Shown here in pieces: positions 32,748 through 40,837 of a DNA stretch of 64,000 nucleotides. Under the pieces are notes generated by a model. That model was not told the DNA's origin and did no database searches. It saw nothing but the letters and a program-made list of their open reading frames with translations. Source of the stretch: Hasllibacter sp963833115. GTDB taxonomy: Bacteria > Pseudomonadota > Alphaproteobacteria > Rhodobacterales > Rhodobacteraceae. The number at the start of each line of letters is the position of its first letter. Positions within the stretch are counted from its first letter, which is position 1. The stretch is from positions 806,001-870,000 of the forward strand of contig CAWHWS010000002.1 of NCBI GenBank assembly GCA_963833115.1. Reading direction: 5' to 3'. The position numbers and the translations under genes were made by a program.

Positions 32748-33446
32748 ATGCGACATCCGGCGATCGGCATGGCGGCGGTGCTCCTGACGGGGCCGGCCTG
32801 CGCGCAGGCTCCCTTGACCCTCAAGGCCCCCGAGCCTTTCTACGAGGAAGTCCGCCCCGGCGCCAACATTGCGGGCTCCGTGATGATCGGCGCCCTGCGC
32901 CATGGCAGCGCGCCGGTCGACGGCGCGGCGCGGCCCTTCCTCGTCCACGTGCCGGGGGACTGGGCGGGCGATCCGCTCTGCGCCGGGGTGGTCACCGCCG
33001 ACGGGCTCTACGAGGCGCTCAATTCCTATCCCGCGACCCCGCCCGACTGGGGCGGCGGCATGGTCGAGGTCGATTTCCCCACGGACGAGGGCGCCCTCCT
33101 CGACGCGCAGGGGCCGGGCGATCTGGGGATCCGGGTGACCCGGGGCCCGTGCGGCGCGCCCGGCGCGCCTGCCGCCGTCGCCTCCTGGCGCGCGGACGGG
33201 GCGGCGGCCTCGGGCGTCCTTCTCCTGGTCAAGGGGTTCGGCGCGGACGAGGTGTTCGCCGCCAGCGGCGCCTTCCCGGCGCCCGTGCGCTGCCGGGAGA
33301 TCGCGCCCGGCGGCGTGACCCTGGCCGACCATGTCTGCGCGCTGCCGGAGGGCGCGCGCGGGCGGGCGCAGATCACGCTCCACGCGGTGACGGACGGCAT
33401 CCCGGCCGAACCCCATGTCTTCGAGCTCTGGCTCGGCGCGCCTTGA
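32748..33446 (+). CDS. Exported protein of unknown function
   Basis: 232 residues, beginning with a short signal peptide (MRHPAIGMAAVLLTGPACAQ). The mature part is beta-rich, with cysteines near 77, 129, 196 and 208 that could form two disulphides. No family is recognised. ATG 32748 follows AGGGGGG at good distance. It is divergent from the protease-like gene and 23 bp upstream of the membrane-anchored protein, with which it is probably cotranscribed. Confidence 0.65.
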   Translation: MRHPAIGMAAVLLTGPACAQAPLTLKAPEPFYEEVRPGANIAGSVMIGALRHGSAPVDGAARPFLVHVPGDWAGDPLCAGVVTADGLYEALNSYPATPPDWGGGMVEVDFPTDEGALLDAQGPGDLGIRVTRGPCGAPGAPAAVASWRADGAAASGVLLLVKGFGADEVFAASGAFPAPVRCREIAPGGVTLADHVCALPEGARGRAQITLHAVTDGIPAEPHVFELWLGAP

Positions 33447-33469
33447 GCGACGGTCGCTTGTCGCTCCTG

Positions 33470-34450
33470 ATGCGCACGGGCCCGCTGCGCGGGCTCGGCC
33501 GGGGGGCGGGGCTGGTGCGGCTGGCCACGCTCCTGGCGCTCGCTGCGGTGTTCCTGTGGTGGCTGCGGGCGGCCGACGAGGGCGCCGACCGGACGATCCT
33601 CCTGGAGCTGCGCACGACGGCGCTGGAGCTCGCCTTCGCCGAGGGCGCGGGCCGTTGGAAGGCGACCCGGGCGGTGATCTGCCGCTTCCAGGCGGGCGCG
33701 GTGCCCGGGGCGGGCGGCAGCGAAGAGTGCGGCGGCTCCTCGCTCTACGAGTCCGTCTCGCCCGGCGGCCTGCGGGACGTCGACTTCGTCTGGACCCCCG
33801 GCGCCGTCCTGCGCGCCGAGGTGGGCCCGAACGGCGCGCTCCTCCTGCAGGTCGAGGACGGGGAGATTGGCCTGGACGCGCGCGCCGGCGACGCGCCCCT
33901 AGGCCCCGGCTCGCGGATCCTGGTGAGCGCGCAGGCCTGGCGCCGCTCCGGCGCGCTGACCTTCGCGGCCCGGATGCGAGCGGGGTCCGTCATGGCCGCG
34001 GGGCAGGACGCGCTCGTGCTCGGCGGACGATGGGAGGCGCGGCAGACCGACCCGTTCGCGTCCTGGGTCCGCCGGGGCGACGCGGAGACCGACGTCGTGA
34101 AGTCGGGGGAGATCGTGCGCGGCAGCCAGATGACGGTCGCGGGCGACCCGCTGCCGGACGGGGACGGGCGCGCCGAGGTTCCGGTCTACGGCCATCTGAC
34201 GCCGGGCGTCGACGAGGCGGGCCCCCACATGGAGGTCGTCGCGCTCTCCCGGCCGGGCGCGACGGGGCTCATGACGATGTATTTCGGCAGCGAGCGGCCG
34301 AAGCTCATCCGGCCGGGTCCGATCGACTTCGTGATCTCGAGCCCGTTCCTCCTGGCGTTGGCGGTGATCGCGCAGCTGTTCTCCGCGATGGTCCAGATTT
34401 ATGTCGACCTGACCGAGCGGCGCGGCGCGGGGCGCGCCCGGGGCGACTAG
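33470..34450 (+). CDS. Membrane-anchored protein of unknown function with two terminal helices
   Basis: 326 residues. One membrane helix lies near the N-terminus (LVRLATLLALAAVFLWWL) and one near the C-terminus (FVISSPFLLALAVIAQLFSA); about 240 residues of beta-rich sequence lie between, most likely in the periplasm. No family is recognised. A TTG at 33443 overlapping the previous stop is a possible earlier start. The stop shares a CTAG with the convergent peptidoglycan-binding gene. It probably anchors the function of the exported protein encoded just upstream. Confidence 0.65.
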   Translation: MRTGPLRGLGRGAGLVRLATLLALAAVFLWWLRAADEGADRTILLELRTTALELAFAEGAGRWKATRAVICRFQAGAVPGAGGSEECGGSSLYESVSPGGLRDVDFVWTPGAVLRAEVGPNGALLLQVEDGEIGLDARAGDAPLGPGSRILVSAQAWRRSGALTFAARMRAGSVMAAGQDALVLGGRWEARQTDPFASWVRRGDAETDVVKSGEIVRGSQMTVAGDPLPDGDGRAEVPVYGHLTPGVDEAGPHMEVVALSRPGATGLMTMYFGSERPKLIRPGPIDFVISSPFLLALAVIAQLFSAMVQIYVDLTERRGAGRARGD

Positions 34451-35898
34451 AAGTCGATCTCCGGCAGGGCGGTGGCGCCCCCGGCCGAGGCGCCCGCCAG
34501 GGCTCCGGTGCTCCAGAGGCCCATGTGCAGCGCGCCGCCCTGCGATGACGCCGCGAGCACGTCTCCGCAGGGCGCGGTCGGCATCGCGCCCGCGAGGCGC
34601 GGCCCGCTTCCATAGGCCCAGCGCCCGTCCGCGCCGATGGGCATCGCGAGCGTTCCGCAGCCCGAGCCGCCGCCGGCCCGCGCGGCCGCCTCCGCGATCC
34701 ATGTCGCGCTGCCGGGCAGGTGCGCCTGCGTCCCCACGTCCTCGATCATGCGCGGCAGGATCGAGGCGTCGAAGTCGATCCCGTCCGGCAGGCGCAGCGT
34801 GCGGAAGATCGCGATCGCCCCGATCTCCGGTCGCGCCAGATCGTGCAGGGCGACGAAGCTCTGCGACATCGGGGCGGGCCAGTCCGCGGTGGTCCATCGG
34901 GTGGCGGCCGTCATCGTGCCCGTGCCCGCGAAGGCGGCGGCGCCCGCGGTCTCGACCGCGAGGGGGGCGTCGAACCGGGCGGCGAGCTCGGCGCCGATCT
35001 CGTCGACGTCCTGCCCGGTGCGCAGGTCCGTGAGCGTCAGGATCTCGGGCGGCCGGCTCGCCAGAGCCGGATCGACGGGGGCCGCCGCGAAGGGCGCCGC
35101 GGGCTCGGCCGCATCGACGATCCGGAGCTCGACGGGCGCTTCCACCGCGGCGCCGGCGAACGCGCCGCCGCCCATCATGCGGCGCGCGGCCCCGACATGG
35201 ACGCCCCCTTCCACGGCCGCGAGGAGCCGGGCCGTGGCGAACGGCCCGCCCGCGAGCCCCCGGCCGCGCTTGTAGTCCGCGATCGCGCGGCCGGTCGCGC
35301 GGCCCATCGCGCCGTCGACGGGCCCCGCGTCGTAGCCCGCGGCATTGAGCCCGGCCTGCAGGCGGCGCAGGCCGGCGCCGTCCAGGTCGCGCCCGATCTC
35401 GGAGGCGAAAAGCGCCGGATCGCCGTCGGGATAGACGCGCCAGGCCGGGCTCGCGGCGACGAGGTCGTGGATCTCCCCGGCGGCCAGGCGCCCGGTCGCG
35501 CTCGCGCCGATGGAGCGCTGGTAGGCGGCGATGGAGGCGCGGGTGCCGGGGCCGTAGGCGCCGTCGATCGCGCCGTCGTAATGGCCCAGGGCGCGCAGCG
35601 ATTCCTGGACCTGCATCCGCGCGTCGACGGTCATCGGAAGGGCATCGGCCGGCGCCGCCCGCGCGCCCGAGGAGGAGGACGCCGAGGAGGAGGACGCGCG
35701 GGCCGCGCCCTGCGCCCTCGGAGCCGAGCGCACGGCCTGCGAGGCGATGGCCGCCCCCAGGATGCCGATCGCGAGGCGCCGCGCGGTGTCGTCCGCCGCC
35801 GCCGGCATGGGAAGCGCGACGGCGCAGGACACCAGCAGGCCGAGGGCGCGCCGGGGCGACGTGCGGCGGGCCGGGGAGGGAGCTTCGAGTTGGCGCAT
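34447..35898 (-). CDS. Exported protein with two peptidoglycan-binding domains
   Basis: 483 residues. A signal-type segment (LGLLVSCAVALPMPAAAD) and a serine-rich linker precede two PG_binding_1 domains: VQESLRALGHYDGAIDGAYG (about 98-155) and RRLQAGLNAAGYDAGPVDGA (about 185-240). The last 240 residues are unrecognised and include a cysteine pair (GCGTLAM and APCGDVL). ATG 35898 has GGAGA six bases upstream. With the M15 peptidase and the YARHG protein it is the third peptidoglycan-linked product within 10 kb, converging on them from the opposite strand. Confidence 0.75.
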   Translation of the reverse strand: MRQLEAPSPARRTSPRRALGLLVSCAVALPMPAAADDTARRLAIGILGAAIASQAVRSAPRAQGAARASSSSASSSSGARAAPADALPMTVDARMQVQESLRALGHYDGAIDGAYGPGTRASIAAYQRSIGASATGRLAAGEIHDLVAASPAWRVYPDGDPALFASEIGRDLDGAGLRRLQAGLNAAGYDAGPVDGAMGRATGRAIADYKRGRGLAGGPFATARLLAAVEGGVHVGAARRMMGGGAFAGAAVEAPVELRIVDAAEPAAPFAAAPVDPALASRPPEILTLTDLRTGQDVDEIGAELAARFDAPLAVETAGAAAFAGTGTMTAATRWTTADWPAPMSQSFVALHDLARPEIGAIAIFRTLRLPDGIDFDASILPRMIEDVGTQAHLPGSATWIAEAAARAGGGSGCGTLAMPIGADGRWAYGSGPRLAGAMPTAPCGDVLAASSQGGALHMGLWSTGALAGASAGGATALPEIDF

Positions 35899-36992
35899 GC
35901 GGGGTCTCCGGCGGGGCTTCGGGTCCTGGGGGCGGGGGCTCGGCCCCGCTGCGGCTCGCCCGGATGGTGGCCGCACGCTTGCCTCGAGGTCAATGCCCCT
36001 GGCGCGAAGACGCGGGACCGCCCCGTGGCCCGGTCCGCGCTCGCGGCCCCGGATCCGGCCGGTTCGGGACCAGGCGCCGGGCAAGCCATCACCGCGCCGG
36101 TGAAGATCGCGGGAGGCCGCGGGCCCGCGGACCCGCCGAGGCCGTGAAGCCGCGAGCTCCGCGGGCCCGGCCCAGGCCGCGGCACGAGTTGGCGTCCGCT
36201 TCGACCCGGCCCACGCGCGGGTCCGGACCGGCCCGCGGGCTCCCATCATCGCCGCCGAGGGGGCGGCGGACGTCGGCGCGAGGGTAACGTCGTCCTCACT
36301 GGCAACACGGTCTTATGCGGTCGGCCCACGCCCGGATGCCCGTCGGGCCGCCACGCGGCGGGTCGTCCCGCGTCCGGGTCGCGCCGGGCGCCTCGACGCG
36401 GTCGGCCCGTCGAGATCGCGACCTCCTCCACCCCGCGCTCCTCCGGGCGCCGCAGGATGCCCGAGCGGGCGGCGGGTGCCGCCGGCGACGACGGTCGCGG
36501 TAGACGCCGACCGGGGTCGTGGACGCGGGTGCCTTGGGGGAGGGCGAACCGCCCGCTTCCGACCTGGCCGGGTCGCGCGGTCGGGTCTGACGTCGGGGGA
36601 TCAGGCCCGGGGGCATCCGGTCCCCTTCCGGGATGGCGCGCCGCGCGGGCCGATGGGGGCGTGCGAGGCGGAGCCGTCACGCGCCCATCCGCAAGCTGGC
36701 GCCCTTCACGCCGGTGCTTCGTCCGTCGGCGCTCCGGTCGGAGCTCCCAGGCACCGTGCGGTCCGGCCCGTCGACGCTCATCCTTGACACGCAATGGCGG
36801 ATCCGCGCCCTCGCGCGCCCGTCCGGCCGTCGCCCGGGACCTGCCGAGATGGCGCCCGGCCCGGCGTGCGCGGCGCAGGGCGTGCGCGACCGGCGCGGCC
36901 CCCTCGCCGCCGGCCGGCTCCGGCGGTGCCCTCGCCATGTCAGGCGATCGGCCATGCGGTCCGGTCCGTCCGGGGAAGGTGCCGAGCGATCC
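35899..36992. other. 1.1-kb stretch without a recognisable gene
   Basis: Open frames exist on both strands but translate to R/P/G/A-rich text with no domain, signal peptide or ribosome binding site. It contains a few AT-richer spots (for example near 36294-36314), but no clear promoter, terminator or repeat array. In character it is like 24908-26430. It separates the envelope locus from the sigma-factor locus. Confidence 0.5.
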
Positions 36993-37685
36993 ATGCGCCG
37001 TCTCGTCGTCGTCGGAACCGGCTCCCTGGGCGGAGCGATCGTGGAGGCGCTCGTCCTCGCGGGCCACGAGGTCGCGGCGGTGTCGCGCGGCGCCGCCGCG
37101 GGGGCGCTGCGGCCCGGCGTCGAGCCGATCCCCTGCGACCGGCATGGCGACGTGTCGAGCCTCGCCGGCCGGACCTTCGACTGGGCGTTCGACACCTGCG
37201 CCGTCGCGCCGGATGCGGTGGACGCTCCGCTCGGCGCCCTCGGGGGCGATCTTGGCCGCTATGCGCTGATCTCCTCCCTGTCGGTCCATGGCACCTACGC
37301 GGCGCCCGGCCTGACCGAGGCGGCCCCGCCCCCGGATGCGTCCGCCGCCGACCTCGCCGTCGCGGCCGCCCGTCCCGCCGGTGATCGCGCCTCGGCCCCC
37401 GCCTACGGCGCGTCCCACGGGCCGCTCGAGCGCGCCTGCGAGCGGGCCGCCTCGGCGCGGCTCGGCGCAGGCGCCACCGCCCTGCGTGCCGGGGTGCCGT
37501 TGGGCGCGGGAGACGACACCGACCGCCTCGCATGGTGGGCGCGGCGGGCCGGCCTCGCCGCGCGGCCGCTGGCCGAGACCTCGGGGCCGCTCGTCGCCTG
37601 GGACCGTGGCCGGCGGGGCGTCGCACCGCGCTGCGGCATGACGGAGGCGCAGGGGGCGAGGCTGCTCGGGATTGCGCCGGGCTGA
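36993..37685 (+). CDS. NAD(P)-binding Rossmann-fold protein (epimerase/dehydratase-like)
   Basis: 230 residues. The N-terminus RRLVVVGTGSLGGAIVEALV has the GxGxxG dinucleotide loop of the extended SDR/epimerase superfamily, followed by HEVAAVSRG. SSLSVHGTY at the position of the catalytic serine and AYGASHGPLE near 145 recall the epimerase S/Y region, but the YxxxK motif is not intact (the Y is followed by GASH). It is shorter than true epimerases, so the activity is uncertain. ATG 36993 begins exactly at the fold. Confidence 0.6.
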   Translation: MRRLVVVGTGSLGGAIVEALVLAGHEVAAVSRGAAAGALRPGVEPIPCDRHGDVSSLAGRTFDWAFDTCAVAPDAVDAPLGALGGDLGRYALISSLSVHGTYAAPGLTEAAPPPDASAADLAVAAARPAGDRASAPAYGASHGPLERACERAASARLGAGATALRAGVPLGAGDDTDRLAWWARRAGLAARPLAETSGPLVAWDRGRRGVAPRCGMTEAQGARLLGIAPG

Positions 37686-37778
37686 CCTTCGCGCCGCCCC
37701 CGGCGATCGGCCCGGCGGCGTGCCGGGGCGCTTGGGCCGCCCGAGGCCGCCGCGGGTGGAATGCGCCCGGCTCAGCGG

Positions 37779-37817
37779 CCCGCCCGCACCGAGCCGGCGT
37801 GGCTCGGTGCGGGCGGG
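37779..37817. terminator. 17-bp perfect hairpin between convergent genes
   Basis: Arms at 37779-37795 and 37801-37817 are perfectly complementary around the 5-nt loop GGCGT; the stem is nearly all G-C. It lies 94 bp after the Rossmann-protein stop and downstream of the DUF4394 gene on the other strand. No T-tract follows on either strand, so it may need Rho, or act as an mRNA-end stabiliser. Confidence 0.65.
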
Positions 37818-37860
37818 ACGCGGGGTGGTGGATGGTCGCGGCCGTCCCGTGGCCGCGCGG

Positions 37861-37886
37861 GCCGGACGCCTGGTTCGGCGTCCGGC
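37861..37886. terminator. 10-bp perfect hairpin downstream of the DUF4394 gene
   Basis: GCCGGACGCC and GGCGTCCGGC pair around TGGTTC. It starts 9 bp beyond the DUF4394 stop in the direction of that gene, the position expected of its transcript end. No T-tract is present. Confidence 0.55.
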
Positions 37887-37895
37887 ATGCGGCCC

Positions 37896-38750
37896 TCAGG
37901 GAGCGCCGGACGCGGCGAAGCCGGTGAAGCCGCCCATGCCCAGATCGCCCAACGACGTCAGGGCGCCGCTCGCGAGGTCCACGGAATAGAGGCCCGCGTT
38001 GTCCTCGCCTTCCATCTGGAGGATCGCGTAGGCGAGGTCCGAGCCCTCGGCCGCCGAAACGATGTCGAAGCCGCCCATGTCGGTGACGTCGACCTCGGCG
38101 CCGTCGAGCGTCAGGGAGCCGACGGTCGCGAGCTCGCCGGCGTTGTTGGCCAGGGTGACGAGGGCGTCCGCGCCCGCGTCGAGCGCGTATTGCGCGGTGC
38201 TCGCGGCGGTCCCGCCGGCGACCGCGTTGGTGTAGGCGTTCGCGAAGATCGTGGGCGTGCTCCCCGCGGCGGCGTCGCCGTCGAGGTAGAACGCGTCGGT
38301 GAAGCGGCGGACGGAGTTCGCCCGCTCGTCGCCGTCGCCGAAGCCTTCGGGGAAGTAGACCAGGTTCGATCCGTCCGCGCCCACGGCACGCACGGCGTCG
38401 ATCTGATTGTTGAAGTCGAAGGCCACGGCGCCGTCGCCGATCATGGCGTCGTCCATGAACATCGCGCCCAGATCGGTCAGCGCGCCGGAGGCCGGGTCGA
38501 CCTCGTAGATGGCGCCGTCGGCATAGCCGAGGAGCTGGCCGGTCACGGGCCGGAAGGCAATGGCGCGCAGCGGGGTCTCGAGCTCGAAGGTCCGGACCTC
38601 GCCGGGCGCGGCGATGTCGGCCATGGTCACGAGCGTCGCGCCGTCCTCGGCGAGGGCGTAGCCCATCGTGCCGGCATGGCCCATGGCGAGGGCGGGCGTG
38701 GCGGCGCCGAGCGCGAGGAGCGCCGCGAGGGGGGCGGTGCGAAGTGTCAT
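37896..38750 (-). CDS. DUF4394 domain exported protein
   Basis: 284 residues. A signal peptide (MTLRTAPLAALLALGAATPA, cleavage after ALAMG) precedes a repetitive beta structure typical of DUF4394: RAIAFRPVTGQLLGYADGAI, VDPASGALTDLG and SVDLASGALTSLGDLG are blade-like repeats. The domain's function is unknown. ATG 38750 has GGGAGA six bases upstream. It is divergent from the ECF sigma gene, and its promoter region has a good ECF-type site (38803-38825, minus), so it is a likely target of that sigma factor. Confidence 0.8.
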   Translation of the reverse strand: MTLRTAPLAALLALGAATPALAMGHAGTMGYALAEDGATLVTMADIAAPGEVRTFELETPLRAIAFRPVTGQLLGYADGAIYEVDPASGALTDLGAMFMDDAMIGDGAVAFDFNNQIDAVRAVGADGSNLVYFPEGFGDGDERANSVRRFTDAFYLDGDAAAGSTPTIFANAYTNAVAGGTAASTAQYALDAGADALVTLANNAGELATVGSLTLDGAEVDVTDMGGFDIVSAAEGSDLAYAILQMEGEDNAGLYSVDLASGALTSLGDLGMGGFTGFAASGAP

Positions 38751-38802
38751 GCTTGATCTCCCGATCCTTGAGCGGCCCCGAGGCCGCGGCATGCGTGAAG
38801 TG

Positions 38803-38827
38803 ACGTCCGGTCCGGGCCGAGAGTTTC
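38803..38827 (-). promoter_or_regulatory. ECF-type promoter for the DUF4394 gene
   Basis: On the minus strand GCGAAAC, 17 bases, then CGT. The AAC (38823-38825) and CGT (38803-38805) elements match the common ECF -35/-10 signature. They lie about 53 bp before the DUF4394 start. Spacing and the CGAAACT core are shared with the fasciclin promoter. Confidence 0.65.
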
Positions 38828-38830
38828 GCC

Positions 38831-38854
38831 AAACCCGAAGAAAATCCCGATCGT
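38831..38854 (+). promoter_or_regulatory. ECF-type promoter for the sigma factor gene
   Basis: AAAC (38831-38834), then CGT at 38852-38854 after 17 bases counted from AAC. This is the same AAC-N17-CGT geometry as at DUF4394 and fasciclin, placed 60 bp before the sigma gene start. It suggests positive autoregulation. The -35 context (CCAAACCC) is a weaker match than the other two. Confidence 0.5.
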
Positions 38855-38914
38855 CGCGCCTCGCGTGCCGTTCGCGCATGGACAGCGCCTCGCGAACGCG
38901 GGCAAACCCTCCGC

Positions 38915-39469
38915 ATGACCCGGCCGACCACGACCGACGACATCGAGAGCCTGATCGCGCGGTGCGGTATCGGCGAGCGTGCGGCGATGGAGGCGCTCTA
39001 CGCGGCGACCTCGGCGAAACTCTACGGCATATGCTTGCGTGTCTTGAGGGACCGGGCCGCCGCGGAGGACGTCCTGCAGGAGGTCTACGTGAAGGTCTGG
39101 CACGCATCTGATCGCTACGCCGCGAACGGCCTGAGCCCGATCACCTGGCTCGCCACGATCGCGCGCAACGCCGCGATCGACCGCGTCCGCGCGCAGCGCC
39201 GTCGCCGCGAGGACGGGGGCGACGCCATTCCCGAGATGCGCGATCCCGCCGCGACCCCGGAGCAATCCGTCATCGCCGCGTCGGAGGCCGCGCGGATCGG
39301 CGCCTGTCTGGGGGAGCTCGACCCGGCGCGCCGTGCCGCCGTGCGCGGCGCCTATCTCGAGGGGCGGACCTATGCCGAGCTGGCCGATGCCGCCGGCGTG
39401 CCGCTCAACACCATGCGGACGTGGCTGCGCCGTTCCCTGTTGGCGCTGCGCGCCTGCCTCTCGCGATGA
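38915..39469 (+). CDS. ECF-family RNA polymerase sigma factor
   Basis: 184 residues. Region 2 spans about 12-85 (ALYAATSAKLYGICLRVLRD, AEDVLQEVYVKVW) and region 4 about 125-180 (RRAAVRGAYLEGRTYAELAD, VPLNTMRTWLRRSLLALRAC), the minimal sigma2-sigma4 ECF layout. The order sigma, RskA-like anti-sigma, nearby fasciclin protein recalls SigK/RskA and its MPT70/MPT83 targets in mycobacteria. Its stop overlaps the anti-sigma start by ATGA. Three AAC-N17-CGT sites in the neighbourhood probably mark its regulon. Confidence 0.88.
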   Translation: MTRPTTTDDIESLIARCGIGERAAMEALYAATSAKLYGICLRVLRDRAAAEDVLQEVYVKVWHASDRYAANGLSPITWLATIARNAAIDRVRAQRRRREDGGDAIPEMRDPAATPEQSVIAASEAARIGACLGELDPARRAAVRGAYLEGRTYAELADAAGVPLNTMRTWLRRSLLALRACLSR

Positions 39470-40122
39470 CCCTGACGGAGGAAGACATGATCGCCGCCGC
39501 CGAGCACGCCGCCGGGCTGGACGAGGGCGACGCGCGTGCCGCCTCCCGCCGCCGCATGGCCTCCGATCCGGATTTCCGCGCGGAGGTCGCGGACTGGGAG
39601 CGCACGCTCGTCACCTTCGTCGACGAGGTGGCCGAGGTCGCCCCCCCCCGGCGCGTCTGGCGCCGCCTGCGCACGAGGCTCTTCGCCGGCGCGCCGTCCC
39701 TGCGGGCGCGCCTGGCGCCATGGCTCCTGGCGGGAGCCGCCGCCGCCGCGCTCGCCGTCGCGGTCCTGCCCTTGCCTGTGCCGGACGGCGGGGAGGGCAC
39801 CGCCATCGTCGCCGAGATCGCGACCGAGGGCGACGCGCTGCGCGTGCTCGCGGCCTACGACCCCGCGGCCGGCGCCTTCCGCGTGCGCCGCCTCGCGGGC
39901 GCGGCGCCCCCGGGCCGCGACCTCGAGCTCTGGGCGATCGCGCCGGGCGAGGCGCCCGTGTCCCTCGGCGTCATCGAGGAGGACGGGCGCGCGCCGCTTC
40001 CGGAATCGCTGCGCGACGACGTCGCGAGCCTGACGCTCGCCGTCTCCGAGGAGGACGTCGGGGGCTCGCGCACCGGCGTGCCGGGCACGGTGCTGGCCGC
40101 CTCCGCCGTCGTCGCGTTCTGA
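39466..40122 (+). CDS. Membrane anti-sigma factor, RskA-like
   Basis: 218 residues. A cytosolic N-terminal part with an anti-sigma-type helical bundle (AAEHAAGLDEGDARAASRRR, VADWERTLVTFVDEVAEVAP) is followed by one membrane helix (WLLAGAAAAALAVAVLPLP, about 85-103). The periplasmic RskA C-terminal domain comes last: YDPAAGAFRVRRLAGAAPPG, DLELWAIAPGEAPVSLGVI and LTLAVSEEDVGGS. It should hold the sigma factor until cut by regulated proteolysis. It is coupled to the sigma gene by overlap. Confidence 0.85.
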   Translation: MTLTEEDMIAAAEHAAGLDEGDARAASRRRMASDPDFRAEVADWERTLVTFVDEVAEVAPPRRVWRRLRTRLFAGAPSLRARLAPWLLAGAAAAALAVAVLPLPVPDGGEGTAIVAEIATEGDALRVLAAYDPAAGAFRVRRLAGAAPPGRDLELWAIAPGEAPVSLGVIEEDGRAPLPESLRDDVASLTLAVSEEDVGGSRTGVPGTVLAASAVVAF

Positions 40123-40130
40123 CGGGCGGT

Positions 40131-40158
40131 CGAAACTTCCGGGCGTTCCCCTACGTTA
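40131..40158 (+). promoter_or_regulatory. ECF-type promoter for the fasciclin gene
   Basis: CGAAACTT at 40131-40138, then CGTTA at 40154-40158; AAC to CGT spacing is exactly 17. It lies between the anti-sigma stop and the fasciclin start (40209), about 50 bp upstream of the latter, as expected for a separate sigma-dependent transcript. Confidence 0.65.
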
Positions 40159-40208
40159 CTGAAACATGGCGACGCAGACCCGCGCCGCACCTCACCAGGA
40201 GAGACGAC

Positions 40209-40760
40209 ATGCGACGCACCCTCAAGGCCCTGACCCTGACCGCCGCCACGCTGGCCGCGACCGCCGCCTTCGCGCAGGACAACCCCACCGTCGGCGGCGC
40301 GCCGATGATGGCGGACATGAACATCGTCGAGAACGCGGTGAACTCGCCGATCCACACGACCCTCGTCGCCGCCGTGCAGGCCGCCGGCCTCGCCGAGACG
40401 CTCTCGGGCCCCGGCCCGTTCACCGTCTTCGCCCCGACCGACGAGGCCTTCGCCGCGCTGCCCGCCGGCACCGTGGAGACGCTGCTGATGCCCGAGAACC
40501 TCGAGATGCTGCAGAAGGTCCTGACCGCGCACGTCGTGCCGGGCACCCTCACGGCCGAGGCGCTGATCGCCGGGGTCGGCTCGGACGGGTTCAACCACCT
40601 GCAGACCGTCTCGGGCGACGCGCTGTCGGCCCAGGTCACCTCCGGCGGCAACGTCTTCGTCTACGACGAGAGCGGCAACGCCTATCAGGTCACGATCGCC
40701 GACGTCATGCAGTCGAACGGCGTCATCCACGTGGTCGACGGCGTCCTGCTGCCGAAGTGA
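40209..40760 (+). CDS. Fasciclin-domain exported protein
   Basis: 183 residues. A signal peptide (MRRTLKALTLTAATLAATAA, cleavage after AFAQD) precedes one FAS1 domain with both hallmark boxes: TVFAPTDEAFAALPAGT (H1) and NGVIHVVDGVLLPK (H2). FAS1 proteins mediate adhesion or protein-protein contacts at the cell surface. It probably belongs to the regulon of the ECF factor encoded upstream. Confidence 0.9.
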   Translation: MRRTLKALTLTAATLAATAAFAQDNPTVGGAPMMADMNIVENAVNSPIHTTLVAAVQAAGLAETLSGPGPFTVFAPTDEAFAALPAGTVETLLMPENLEMLQKVLTAHVVPGTLTAEALIAGVGSDGFNHLQTVSGDALSAQVTSGGNVFVYDESGNAYQVTIADVMQSNGVIHVVDGVLLPK

Positions 40761-40766
40761 GCCGAC

Positions 40767-40797
40767 GCGCCGGCGGGGCCCCGGGCCCGGCCGGCGC
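40767..40797. terminator. GC-rich hairpin between fasciclin and LysR genes
   Basis: GCGCCGGC (40767-40774) and GCCGGCGC (40790-40797) pair around a 15-nt loop, just after the fasciclin stop and between convergent genes. No T-tract follows. Very GC-rich DNA gives such stems easily, so support is modest. Confidence 0.35.
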
Positions 40798-40837
40798 CAT
40801 GCGCCGAGGCGCGCCGCCGCGCCGTGGCGGGGACCGA

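Noticed and set aside
26431..35898. The envelope locus as a prophage lysis or tail module
   Set aside because: No phage structural, integrase or terminase genes are near, codon use matches the rest, and most products carry their own signal peptides.
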